In this document: positions 46,409 through 56,636 of the stretch, one piece after another | How the letters are laid out: each line of letters opens with the position of its first letter | Position numbering within the stretch: the stretch's first letter is position 1 | NCBI RefSeq assembly: GCF_003987135.1 | Contig: NZ_PIPJ01000001.1 | Location: 434,001-498,000, forward strand | Reading direction: 5' to 3' | DNA length: 64,000 bases | Source of the DNA: Aliidiomarina iranensis | GTDB taxonomy: Bacteria; Pseudomonadota; Gammaproteobacteria; Enterobacterales; Alteromonadaceae | Notes under the pieces: model-generated | What the model saw: only the letters and a program-made list of their open reading frames with translations | Databases searched by the model: none | Told to the model about the DNA's origin: nothing | Program-made: the position numbers and the translations under genes

Positions 46409-46998
46409 TAGTAATTACCTCGTATGGCGCTAAATTGGAAATCTTGCCCAATAGGGGTAGTTACGGTTACCTCAACCCGTTTAAATAATGAGATTGCGCC
46501 TGTGTTCAGGCATTCGCCACTGTTATCGCTGTAACACACAGTTATGGCGTAACCGAAGCCTGAGTAGCGCGCGGCTATTTCCTCGCCGAGGGCATCTTCG
46601 AGGGGTGAAACAGTATCATTCAAGCCATCGTAATCATCCACATCATTAAAACGATCACGGGTTTCGGCGGCATCTTCAGGGCCAAAACTAATTTCTAAAG
46701 TGCAAGGGCTTGCGCCGATTTCGCCGCAACGCTCGGCACCGCCCGAGCGATCGCTATTTTCATCAAAGGGTTTACTCATGATTTCATCGAGCAAGGCTTG
46801 GCCCAAGGTTGCGGCTCGGGATTGCAAAATCGGCTCGGCGCTTCGTTGTGCCTGGGGGAAAATAATGACAGAGAGTAAAACAACACTAATACCAAGGGTA
46901 ACGATACCAACAATAATTTCGATCAGGGTAAAACCTCGTTGCCCACGAACCTGGCTGTTCGCCATTTGCTTTAGCTTGAGGTGCTGTTGGTGTGGCAT
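46408..46998 (-). CDS. mshD: MSHA minor pilin MshD (PilV/GspI-like)
   Basis: Prepilin of 196 residues. Leader of 21 residues, then G-FTLIEIIVGIVTLGISV with Glu at +5. Two Cys pairs occur in the globular part. AGGGAATC precedes the ATG. First gene of the minus-strand operon mshD-O-P-Q. Its promoter must lie in the 249-base divergent gap shared with mshC. Confidence 0.83.
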   Translation of the reverse strand: MPHQQHLKLKQMANSQVRGQRGFTLIEIIVGIVTLGISVVLLSVIIFPQAQRSAEPILQSRAATLGQALLDEIMSKPFDENSDRSGGAERCGEIGASPCTLEISFGPEDAAETRDRFNDVDDYDGLNDTVSPLEDALGEEIAARYSGFGYAITVCYSDNSGECLNTGAISLFKRVEVTVTTPIGQDFQFSAIRGNY

Positions 46999-47247
46999 GA
47001 AAGATTCCCTTGCTCATGTTAGGTTCGATAGCGTGTGGCAAAAAGCGCCACTTTTTAGTTGTAAAACTCAGCCTAAACCTTTTCTGAAGCTTTAATTAAC
47101 TTGCAATATAACAGCGAAATATATCGTTACCTGCTAGTTTAACTCGTTAATACAGCATTGTTTATATATTGTTCTTCATACTACATTTTTTTAAGTTACA
47201 CTGCATACTTAGATTATTCACTTTAGCGCTTTCATTAGGTTTTCCGT
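46999..47247. promoter_or_regulatory. Divergent AT-rich region between mshD and mshC
   Basis: A 249-base gap that must hold promoters for both directions. It is strongly AT-rich between 47100 and 47220, with TATAT tracts. I cannot assign -35 and -10 pairs with confidence. No hairpin stands out. Confidence 0.45.
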
Positions 47248-47865
47248 ATGGCTAAAACACAACATTCTGAACAATTGGAAACTGCCAGTGCGAATAGCCG
47301 CTTACCTATTTCCTATTGGTATAATAAATCAGTTGCTAGCGGCGTTAAGCTGAGTGCTCAGGGGGCAACACCGCCGCCAAAGTATCAGCGAGCCACTGGT
47401 TTTACGCTTGTAGAGTTGGTGATTGTGATTGTGGTTTTAGGCATTTTAGCGGTTACCGCGGCGCCACGTATTTTTGGCGATCGTGGTGTTGAAGAATCAA
47501 CCTTAGAGCCACGGATTCTGAGTATGCTGCGCTTGCAGCAGCAACGGGCAATGCAAGATACAATTCAGCCCTGCTATGGCGTAACCCTTACCGCCGCGCA
47601 ACTCACCCCCAAGGATTGTGCCGAACCGATAGCGCCGGAACGCGTTTTGGCACTGCCAACGCCTGCGGTGTTAACCGTGATTTCCGCATTGCCGGGCGCT
47701 GATTCTGGCTTTTTATTCAACGGCCTTGGTTGCCCGGTTTCCAATGGCCATGAAACTATCCCTGAAGCTTGCGGTCAGAGTTCTGTTGAATTACAGATTG
47801 ACGGTGTTGAAAACCGACGAATTTGTGTGCAAAGCCAAGGATATATTCGGTCCGGTGAGTGTTAG
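47248..47865 (+). CDS. mshC: MSHA minor pilin MshC with long leader
   Basis: Prepilin of 205 residues, GspH/FimT-like. The processing site is G51-F52 in TGFTLVELVIVIVVLGILAV, with Glu at +5, so the leader is 51 residues, far longer than that of the other pilins here (6 to 21). No ATG or GTG lies closer to the site, so the leader seems real. The leader is polar with Tyr/Trp and Pro clusters. Four Cys follow in the mature part. It is transcribed away from mshD and towards mreB. Confidence 0.82.
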   Translation: MAKTQHSEQLETASANSRLPISYWYNKSVASGVKLSAQGATPPPKYQRATGFTLVELVIVIVVLGILAVTAAPRIFGDRGVEESTLEPRILSMLRLQQQRAMQDTIQPCYGVTLTAAQLTPKDCAEPIAPERVLALPTPAVLTVISALPGADSGFLFNGLGCPVSNGHETIPEACGQSSVELQIDGVENRRICVQSQGYIRSGEC

Positions 47866-47895
47866 TGATCGGAAACTGTATAAATCTCGCAAAAC

Positions 47896-47907
47896 CGCGT
47901 TAACGCG
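47896..47907. repeat. Palindrome before mreB
   Basis: CGCGTTAACGCG, a perfect 12-base palindrome between mshC and mreB. Possible protein-binding site; as RNA it has no loop and would not fold by itself. Confidence 0.4.
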
Positions 47908-47927
47908 CTTGCTCGCGGGATCACAGC

Positions 47928-49025
<1,098 letters not shown>

Positions 49026-49028
49026 ACG

Positions 49029-50033
49029 GTGTCTTCTACTTTATTCATTCAAAGGGTCTCTTTGAGGACCCGCTTAACGCTAGCCTTGTTGCTAGCGTTT
49101 TTGCTTATTTTTGCCGACCATCAGCTCGAAATAATGCAGCCGGTGCGGGGGGCATTAAACTCTGTGGTAAGCCCAGTTCAATACCTTGCGGTAATGCCGG
49201 AACAAGGGCTGGATAACTTTATTAATCAAGTGCAATCGCGCCGGCGTTTAGTTCGGGAAAACCAGCAACTAAAAGAAGATGTGTTGAGTTTGCAGGGGCA
49301 AATGCAGCGCTATCAATTTTTAGTGCGGGAAAATGAGCGCTTGCGTGGCTTGCTTGCGAGCGAATCACGGGAAGAAAGGATGCGCATGGTGGCGGAAGTT
49401 ATCGCGGTGGATTCCGATCCTTTCTCCCATCAAGTGGTAGTGAATAAAGGCACGCGAAACGGGGTTTATATTGGCCAACCGGTTATCGATGCTGAGGGCG
49501 TGATAGGCCAGGTGGTGGATGTTGGCTTAACCACGGCTCGGGTTATTTTGGTTTCGGATCAAAGCCACGCCATTCCATTGCGCGCTGAGGCAAGCGGTAT
49601 TCGGGTGATTGCGCAAGGGGTAGGCGACACTAATTCCATTGAGCTGATGCACGTGCCCCATTCTACGGAGCTTAGCGAAGGTGATTTATTAATGACATCG
49701 GGGCTGGGCGGGGTATTTCCGGAAGGCTACCCGGTTGCGCGGATAAGTAATATCTTGCGGGATGAATCATTACCCTTTGCTCAGGTGCAAGCTACACCAG
49801 TGGCTAACCTTGATCGTATTCGAATGCTGTTATTACTCTGGGATAGCAACAGCGAACTACAGCCCATTCGTACGGAAAATGAGCCCCCAAGCGCTGATGA
49901 AAGTGGTAATGAAGGCGCCAATGAAAGTGGTAATGAAAGCGTCGATAAAAGCGCTAATGAAAGCATGGAAGAAAGCGCTGATTCAGAACCTGGAACAGCG
50001 GAGCCTGAAACCACACAAGGGGAGGGCGTATGA
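49029..50033 (+). CDS. mreC: Rod shape-determining protein MreC
   Basis: Bitopic protein of 334 residues: TM helix near 14-32, coiled coil near 65-105, then the beta-rich MreC domain (about 110-270). The last 55 residues are acidic and include seven four-residue repeats of the kind N-E-S-x, encoded by a 12-base tandem array. GTG start 3 bases after the mreB stop; the ribosome binding site is weak, which suggests coupling to mreB. It overlaps mreD by four bases. Confidence 0.93.
   Translation: MSSTLFIQRVSLRTRLTLALLLAFLLIFADHQLEIMQPVRGALNSVVSPVQYLAVMPEQGLDNFINQVQSRRRLVRENQQLKEDVLSLQGQMQRYQFLVRENERLRGLLASESREERMRMVAEVIAVDSDPFSHQVVVNKGTRNGVYIGQPVIDAEGVIGQVVDVGLTTARVILVSDQSHAIPLRAEASGIRVIAQGVGDTNSIELMHVPHSTELSEGDLLMTSGLGGVFPEGYPVARISNILRDESLPFAQVQATPVANLDRIRMLLLLWDSNSELQPIRTENEPPSADESGNEGANESGNESVDKSANESMEESADSEPGTAEPETTQGEGV
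49893..49976 (+). repeat. 12-base tandem repeats in the mreC 3' end
   Basis: Seven in-frame 12-base units, for example GCTGATGAAAGT, GGTAATGAAGGC, GCCAATGAAAGT, GGTAATGAAAGC. Each codes for four residues. Copy number could vary among strains by slippage without a frameshift. Confidence 0.75.
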
Positions 50034-50518
50034 TGATGCCACGTTTTGCCCAGCGCAGTATTATTTTGATTACGGTGATTTTATCGCTGATTCTGGCGGT
50101 GATGCCTATGTCGATCGCGGTAGCCGCATGGCGCCCTGAGTGGCCGTTACTGGTAACCCTGTACTGGATTATTGCTTTGCCACACCGCGTGAACATTGGT
50201 TATGCGGCAGTGGTGGGCCTTGCGGTTGATATTCTTCTTGGCTCTACGTTGGGTTTTCACGCCGCGGCTTACGCAATAACAGCCTATCCAGCCGCCCGTT
50301 ATTATCAGCGGATTCGCAATTTCTCGCTCTCCCAGCAGGCACTGTTGGTGGCGCTGCTGGTGTTAATTGCCCGGGTAATTGTGTATCTATTTGAGCATTA
50401 CTTAAATAACGCACCCCTGATGTGGGTTTATCTTTGGCCGGCGCTGAGCTCGGCAATTTTTTGGCCTTGGATATTTTTAGTGTTGCGTAAATTACGCCGG
50501 CGGTTTCAAGTTCAATGA
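50030..50518 (+). CDS. mreD: Rod shape-determining protein MreD
   Basis: Polytopic inner-membrane protein of 162 residues with about five hydrophobic helices; usual length for the family. The motif RPEWPLLVTLYWIIALPHRVNIG near residue 34 is characteristic. Starts inside the mreC stop, with GGGGAGGG just upstream, and overlaps maf by four bases. Works with MreB and MreC in the elongation complex. Confidence 0.94.
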   Translation: MMMPRFAQRSIILITVILSLILAVMPMSIAVAAWRPEWPLLVTLYWIIALPHRVNIGYAAVVGLAVDILLGSTLGFHAAAYAITAYPAARYYQRIRNFSLSQQALLVALLVLIARVIVYLFEHYLNNAPLMWVYLWPALSSAIFWPWIFLVLRKLRRRFQVQ

Positions 50519-51126
50519 GCCATTTAATTTTAGCCTCGGCATCACCGCGGCGAAAAGAGCTTCTGCAGTTATTAGGTGTGCCTTTTAGCACACAGCCCGC
50601 GGATATTTTAGAAGAAAAGCAAGCCCACGAAACACCCCGTGAATATGTTGAGCGCTTGGCTTACGAGAAAGCAGCGGCGGTGTTAGCTTCAGAGGCCTCA
50701 TCGGCTAACGTTGAGCGCCAAGCCGTGCGCGGTTCTGGCATAGCGGTTTTGGGTTCTGATACAGTAGTTGTGTGCGATGATAAAGTTCTCGAAAAGCCAG
50801 TTGATTTTGCTCACTTTAAACGCATGATGGCGATGTTGAGTGGCCGTAGCCACCAAGTGTACACCGCGGTTTCTTTGCTAACGCAACAGCAGAATTGGCA
50901 TTGTTGTGTTGTTACCGAGGTGAGTTTTCGAGCGTTAAGCGATGAGGATATTCAAGCCTATTGGGCATCTGGCGAACCTTTAGATAAAGCCGGCGGCTAT
51001 GGCATTCAGGGCTTAGCTGGAAAGTTTGTAACAGGCCTAAACGGCAGCTACTTTGCTGTGGTTGGTTTACCTTTGTATGAAACTGAGCACTTGCTGAAGC
51101 AGTGGTTAGCAGCAGATTCGGGATAA
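50515..51126 (+). CDS. maf: Maf-family nucleoside triphosphate pyrophosphatase
   Basis: Protein of 203 residues. Maf signature LILASASPRRKELLQLLG at the N-terminus, LGSDTVVVCDDKVLEKP near 82 and AGGYGIQGLAGKFV near 161. In E. coli the gene at this place (yhdE) hydrolyses dTTP and UTP and modified forms. It overlaps mreD as ATGA and precedes rng, the same order as in E. coli. A slightly long loop near residues 60-78 is variable in the family. Confidence 0.93.
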   Translation: MSHLILASASPRRKELLQLLGVPFSTQPADILEEKQAHETPREYVERLAYEKAAAVLASEASSANVERQAVRGSGIAVLGSDTVVVCDDKVLEKPVDFAHFKRMMAMLSGRSHQVYTAVSLLTQQQNWHCCVVTEVSFRALSDEDIQAYWASGEPLDKAGGYGIQGLAGKFVTGLNGSYFAVVGLPLYETEHLLKQWLAADSG

Positions 51127-51132
51127 TATGAA

Positions 51133-52602
51133 ATGAGCGCGGAAATATTAGTAAATGTAACCCCTAGCGAAACCCGAGTGGCTTTGGTGGAAAATGGCAT
51201 TTTGCAAGAGGTGCATATTGAGCGCCAAGAGCGGCGTGGCTTAGTGGGCAATGTATATGTTGGCAAGGTGAACCGCGTGCTTCCGGGTATGCAAGCAGCA
51301 TTTGTGGATATTGGCCTTGATAAAGCTGCGTTTCTTCACGCTTCCGATATCATTACGCGCATTGATAATGTGGAAGAACTTGATCGCGATCAGCTGCCCT
51401 CACCAGATATTTCCCGCTTAGTGCGCCAAGGCCAGCATATTATGGTGCAAGTGGTGAAAGATCCGCTTGGTACCAAAGGTGCTCGTTTAACCACTGATAT
51501 CACCATTCCCTCACGTTATTTAGTGTTAATGCCGCGTTCTAATCACGTGGGCGTTTCTCAGCGTATTGAAAGTGAGCCGGAGCGCGATCGCTTGCGCAGT
51601 GTGGTAACCCAATTTAGCGATGAAAACATCGGCTTTATTGTTCGTACCGCCGCTGAGGGCGCGGCAAAAGAGGCGCTCGAACAAGATGCCCTATTTTTGC
51701 GCAAGCTCTGGGGGAAAATCCAAGAGCGGAAGAAGAAACATGCCAAAGGTGGGGTGCTCTACGAGGATTTGAACCTTGCAGCTCGAATTCTTAGAGATTT
51801 TGTGGGCGTTGAAATTGAACGAATTCGTGTTGATTCGCGTCTAAGTTTTCAGTTGCTGCACGAATTTGTTGAAGAATTTGTACCGCAGTTAGCGCCGCGT
51901 TTGGAATATTACGAGGGCGAACGGCCAATTTTCGATTTGTTCGATGTGGAAAATGAAATTCAGCGCGCCCTCGATCGCCGCGTGCAGTTGAAATCGGGCG
52001 GCACATTGGTGATCGATCAAACCGAAGCCATGACCACCATTGATATTAATACCGGGGCGTTTGTTGGGCATCGGAATTTAGAAGAAACCATTTTCAATAC
52101 GAATACAGAAGCAACCCAAGCCATTGCGCGGCAACTCAGGTTACGAAATCTCGGCGGCATCATTATTATCGATTTTATTGATATGCAAAATGATGATCAC
52201 AAACGCCGCGTGCTTCATAGTTTGGAATTAGCTTTGGCGAAAGATCATGCGAAAACCAGTATTTCCGGCTTTACATCGTTGGGTTTAGTAGAGTTAACGC
52301 GCAAACGCACTCGCGAAAGCCTAGAGCATATCTTAAGTTGCGAGTGCCCGGTTTGTAAGGGCCGCGGTTCAATGAAAACAGTAGAAACCGTGTGTTATGA
52401 AATTATGCGCGAAATTGTGCGAGTAAACCGCGCCTACGCTGCGGATCAGTTTGTGGTGTATGCCTCGGCAGCAGTAGCGGAACGCCTACTGAACGAGGAA
52501 TCCCATGGATTGGCAGAGCTAGAAGTATTTGTGGGTAAGCAAATTAAAGTTCAAATTGAGCCTTTGTACCATCAAGAACAATTTGATGTGGTGATGATGT
52601 AG
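51133..52602 (+). CDS. rng: Ribonuclease G
   Basis: Endoribonuclease of 489 residues that matures the 16S rRNA 5' end and turns over some mRNAs. It has an N-terminal S1 domain (about 35-125), the RNase H-like and catalytic DNase I-like regions with metal ligands in TIDINTGAFVG near 302 and IIIIDFIDM near 343, and the zinc-link CPVCKGRG near 406. Length equals the E. coli enzyme. It overlaps yhdP by one base. It starts 6 bases after maf. Confidence 0.97.
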   Translation: MSAEILVNVTPSETRVALVENGILQEVHIERQERRGLVGNVYVGKVNRVLPGMQAAFVDIGLDKAAFLHASDIITRIDNVEELDRDQLPSPDISRLVRQGQHIMVQVVKDPLGTKGARLTTDITIPSRYLVLMPRSNHVGVSQRIESEPERDRLRSVVTQFSDENIGFIVRTAAEGAAKEALEQDALFLRKLWGKIQERKKKHAKGGVLYEDLNLAARILRDFVGVEIERIRVDSRLSFQLLHEFVEEFVPQLAPRLEYYEGERPIFDLFDVENEIQRALDRRVQLKSGGTLVIDQTEAMTTIDINTGAFVGHRNLEETIFNTNTEATQAIARQLRLRNLGGIIIIDFIDMQNDDHKRRVLHSLELALAKDHAKTSISGFTSLGLVELTRKRTRESLEHILSCECPVCKGRGSMKTVETVCYEIMREIVRVNRAYAADQFVVYASAAVAERLLNEESHGLAELEVFVGKQIKVQIEPLYHQEQFDVVMM

Positions 52603-55600
52603 TGAATGTAAGAAGTACCCTAAGTTTTGTAATTAGAAAATTGTGGCTCACTGCCGCCGTTATCTTGGTGGGCCTTGCCGTGCTTCTCAGCATTGTTCGC
52701 TTTAGCCTGCCTTATCTTGATTATTATCGAACTGACATTGAACAGCAGCTGAGTGAGCGTTTTAATCAAGAAGTGCAAATTGGCAGCTTAAGCGCCACCT
52801 GGAATGGCATTGGCCCAGCCCTCGTGCTTGAAGATCTCGAGCTTGTGGTGAATGAAGGCGCTGAGGCTCGTGTAGCGATTGGCACCCTTGCTGTGGGTAT
52901 CGATTTTTGGAATAGCTTGCTGCAACGGCAAGTGCTGCTGAATCACTTTTCCCTAACCGGCATGGAGCTGGATGTTTATTACCAAGGTAGCAACGGCGAA
53001 AGTAATGTATTAGCTGAGCTACAAGAACCCCTTGAACGCTTATTGTTTCAGCAATTAGAACGTTTCCAGTTGCATGATAGCTTGGTGCGTTTACACATTG
53101 GCGAGCAAGAGCCACGGGCTATTGAAATTGAACAGCTGCAATGGCGCCGCGATGCGCTACTAAAACAAGCCACAGGTTTGTTTCGTATTCCTGATATTAC
53201 CAGCAATTCGTTAGATTTTGTGCTTGATGTGTATGGTGAGGCTTTCGCTGAAGTGAGTGGTAGTTTGTATGTAGAAGCGCAGCAGTTAGATGTTTCGCCT
53301 TGGTTGCAGGAGATCACCCAAACGTCTTCCGTTGAGCGGGCTGAGTTTAATTTACAAGCTTGGTTAGATTTTGAGAATGGCCAGTTTGGTGAGGGGCAAG
53401 TTCGGTTTGCGGAAAATACGCTAGCTTGGCGCCGAGGCGATGAGCTTCATCAACTAATTACAACCCCCACTGTATGGACATTATTCCCTGAACCCGGTGG
53501 TTGGATTTTAAATTCAAACCCTATGGTAGCCAGAATTGATGAACAGGAATGGCGCCTTGAACAAGTTACCTGGCAGTATCGCGAGGGTGAGCACCTGTGG
53601 AATTTAAATGATATCGAACTGATTGATTTTGGCCCAGTTTGGAATCTCTTCGGTGCACCGGGTATAGCCCTTGGGGATTGGGCCGATGGGTTGCAACTGC
53701 AAGGTTGGCTCGATTCTGTGCAGATTCGCTTGGATGCAGATCGTGATTGGCAGTTGTACGGGCGCGGTAGCGATATTCGTTGGCAGCCGCACCGGGGTAT
53801 TCCGGGTATTAATGGCCTACAAATGGAAGTGTGGAGCACCCTTTCTGAGGGAAGGTTCGAACTGCAGGGCGATTCGGTAAGTTTAAGCTCGCCGGCAACC
53901 TATAACGATGCCAAAGTGCTGAATGAAGTAATGGTTTCAGGTGGTTGGTTGCAAGATCAAGGGCATTGGGAGCTCGATGTTGAAGAAGCGCTTTTTAGCC
54001 TACCTGGGGCTGATATTAGCCAACAAATGCGCTTTACTGGCGCACCAAATGAACCGGTGGAAGTGGATTGGCTGATCAACGGCGGCACTTCGGGCATGGC
54101 CGTGTTGGATGTGGTTTCCTTGTTGCCACTGCAATTGGGTGAACGCTTAGGCAACTACTTAAATAATTCCTTGCTCGATGGTGAAGTTGATAGTTTGAGC
54201 ATGGTGTGGCGTGGGCCCGTTGGCCGTTTTCCTTACACCGAGAATGAGGGCGTATTACAGGCTCACGCGTTAATCAATGATATGGATTATCGCTTTCAAC
54301 CCAACTGGCCAGCAGTGATGGGAACCCGTGCCGAACTCACCTTCGCCGGTAATGAATTAGCGATTAATGCGCGCGGTGGCCAGTTATTGGATATTCCCCT
54401 TACCGAAGTAGATGCAACGATTTCGAATCTGAGTGGTGGCGAGCGCCATTTGCATATTGCGGCTGATGTGGCGGCTGAGGGAGGGCAATTACAGGAACTC
54501 TTTTTGCAAAGCCCATTAGCAAATAGCGTGGGCGCGGCCCTTGAACGGGTGCAGCCAAATGGTGCGCTAACAGGCGCCTTTACCTTAGATATTCCCTTGG
54601 TTGGCCAACGCCCGCAGGTTAAAGCTCAAGGGCGCGTGAACCTTGTGGAACAAGATATCTATATTCAGCCGGTGAATTTATGGCTTCGGGATATTGATGG
54701 CTATCTTACCTTTGATAATGCCGATATCAATTTTGTAGCTGAGGGTGCCTCGCTGTTTGCGCTACCCGTTCAGGTTGAGCTTACGGGCGGACTGGCTGAA
54801 AGCAACGAAAGCGGCCAGCGTGATTATCAAATAGCCGCTAAAGTGGATGCTAATTGGCAAGCACCAGCGATACACGAAGAACACGCGAATATTCCACTGA
54901 TTCAGCAATTACAGGGCGAGTTTGCTTGGAACGCCGATTTTAATTTGAATTTGCTCGCTGGTGGCGCTGGCTATAATTATCAGTGGTTGATGGATGCAGA
55001 TTTAGCGGCTACAGATTTGTTGTTGCCCAAGCCGTTTGCGAAAACGGCGGGTGAAGCACGCAACTTAACCGTAGAAGTTACCGGTAACCAGGAGCGTTTG
55101 CGCGCAAATGCTAGTAGCCCTGAGGTATTCGCTTTGCGTGGCGATATGCGCATCGGCTCCGGCGCGTTTCAAGCCCTGGAATTACAAATTGGTGATAGCC
55201 CCTATACAGTGGGTGCACGGCCAGAAAATGGTTTTCGCATTATGGCCGGTTTAGCGGAAGCAGAGCTAGGTGATTGGTTGCCTATTATTGTATCCCTCGG
55301 CCGCGCCATTCCTGCCCCAGCTGAAGTGGTTGCTAGTGCGAATTTAAGTTTGGACGCTGTAGGTTTGGATGATGTGAGCGATAATCTCGGTGAGGTGGCG
55401 GCCAGTGCCGGCGCAGAACCTACAAAAGCTTCGCCGGTACCGCCTTTATCTCGAGTAGATGCACAAGTTTCTAGCTTGCAGTGGTTTGGCCAAGATTTTC
55501 GCAACACTGAAATTGAGGGCCGCAGCAGTGGTGATGGCTGGCTGTTAGATGTGGATGCGGAAAATGGCCGCGCGCGGATTGATTGGAGCACTATTGGTTC

Positions 55601-56636
55601 TGGGCAGTTAACCGTAGCCGCTGATTTTCTTGAATTGAACCGGCCGCCAGAAGTTAACTCGGAAGAGCGGGTGATTGCGGATCGTTCTTGGCTAAATAGC
55701 ATGCCACCGATCATTTTCACCTGCCGCATTTGCCGTTATCAAGGCCGTGAGCTTGGCCAAGTTGCGTTGCGTTTAGAGCCTGCTAACGGTGAGCAACAGG
55801 TGCGGCAATTTGAAATTCGCAAGGGCAGCACAGTTTTGCAAGCGAGCGGCGGCTGGTCTGGCGAGGGCGAAGCCATGCAAACTGCGCTGCAAGGAACCTT
55901 TGTAAGCAACAATGTAGGCTCTTATTTGAGCGAGCTTGGCTTTAATTCAGTGGTGCGCGATTCTTCCGCTGATTTTCGTTTCGATTTGGGTTGGGATGGC
56001 GCCCTCCAAGATTGGAACAAAGAAACACTGCGAGGCGAAGTAAATTGGGCGCTGGGCGCTGGTTATTTGCGTGATGTTTCCGATGGTGGGGCGCGTTTGC
56101 TTTCCATTCTTAGCTTAGAAAGTGTGTTGCGTAAGTTTGCGCTCGATTTCCGTGATATTTTTGCTCGCGGTATGTTTTATTCCTCGTTTGGAGGCACATT
56201 AACCCTTGAAAATGGCGTAATTCGAACTGAAAACACGCGCATGAATGGTTCTGCCGGCGACATGACGGTTTCAGGTTCCACCAACTTGGTGGATGAACAA
56301 CTTAATTACCGTTTAAGCTATGTGCCTAAGGTAACTTCGAGTTTACCGGTGCTGCTTGCCTTCATGGTGAACCCACCAAGTGGTATCGCGGCTCTGGTGC
56401 TGGATCGGATGTTGCACGATGCGGAAGTAATTTCGCGTTTGGAGTATGAAGTAACGGGCACGATGCAAGATCCAATAGTAACGGAAGTACAGCGGGATAG
56501 CACCGAGGTTGAGTTACCGGAAATGGCTGAGGACGTTCTACCTCCGGAGCTGCCTGCGAATACCGAGGCACAGCGAGAGCAAGGCGGCGCAACGCGAGAT
56601 CCTGAAAGCAACAATCAAGGAGGCGGCAATGAGTGA
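52602..56636 (+). CDS. yhdP: AsmA-like envelope protein YhdP
   Basis: Very large protein of 1,344 residues with one N-terminal TM helix (about 14-34) and a long periplasmic beta-rich region. The C-terminal AsmA-like domain (about 1150-1290) includes YRLSYVPKVTSSLPVL. YhdP, TamB and YdbH carry phospholipids from the inner to the outer membrane in E. coli. The GTG start overlaps the rng stop, and the stop overlaps the next gene by eight bases. The last 30 residues are Glu/Gln/Asn/Gly-rich. Confidence 0.93.
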   Translation: MNVRSTLSFVIRKLWLTAAVILVGLAVLLSIVRFSLPYLDYYRTDIEQQLSERFNQEVQIGSLSATWNGIGPALVLEDLELVVNEGAEARVAIGTLAVGIDFWNSLLQRQVLLNHFSLTGMELDVYYQGSNGESNVLAELQEPLERLLFQQLERFQLHDSLVRLHIGEQEPRAIEIEQLQWRRDALLKQATGLFRIPDITSNSLDFVLDVYGEAFAEVSGSLYVEAQQLDVSPWLQEITQTSSVERAEFNLQAWLDFENGQFGEGQVRFAENTLAWRRGDELHQLITTPTVWTLFPEPGGWILNSNPMVARIDEQEWRLEQVTWQYREGEHLWNLNDIELIDFGPVWNLFGAPGIALGDWADGLQLQGWLDSVQIRLDADRDWQLYGRGSDIRWQPHRGIPGINGLQMEVWSTLSEGRFELQGDSVSLSSPATYNDAKVLNEVMVSGGWLQDQGHWELDVEEALFSLPGADISQQMRFTGAPNEPVEVDWLINGGTSGMAVLDVVSLLPLQLGERLGNYLNNSLLDGEVDSLSMVWRGPVGRFPYTENEGVLQAHALINDMDYRFQPNWPAVMGTRAELTFAGNELAINARGGQLLDIPLTEVDATISNLSGGERHLHIAADVAAEGGQLQELFLQSPLANSVGAALERVQPNGALTGAFTLDIPLVGQRPQVKAQGRVNLVEQDIYIQPVNLWLRDIDGYLTFDNADINFVAEGASLFALPVQVELTGGLAESNESGQRDYQIAAKVDANWQAPAIHEEHANIPLIQQLQGEFAWNADFNLNLLAGGAGYNYQWLMDADLAATDLLLPKPFAKTAGEARNLTVEVTGNQERLRANASSPEVFALRGDMRIGSGAFQALELQIGDSPYTVGARPENGFRIMAGLAEAELGDWLPIIVSLGRAIPAPAEVVASANLSLDAVGLDDVSDNLGEVAASAGAEPTKASPVPPLSRVDAQVSSLQWFGQDFRNTEIEGRSSGDGWLLDVDAENGRARIDWSTIGSGQLTVAADFLELNRPPEVNSEERVIADRSWLNSMPPIIFTCRICRYQGRELGQVALRLEPANGEQQVRQFEIRKGSTVLQASGGWSGEGEAMQTALQGTFVSNNVGSYLSELGFNSVVRDSSADFRFDLGWDGALQDWNKETLRGEVNWALGAGYLRDVSDGGARLLSILSLESVLRKFALDFRDIFARGMFYSSFGGTLTLENGVIRTENTRMNGSAGDMTVSGSTNLVDEQLNYRLSYVPKVTSSLPVLLAFMVNPPSGIAALVLDRMLHDAEVISRLEYEVTGTMQDPIVTEVQRDSTEVELPEMAEDVLPPELPANTEAQREQGGATRDPESNNQGGGNE

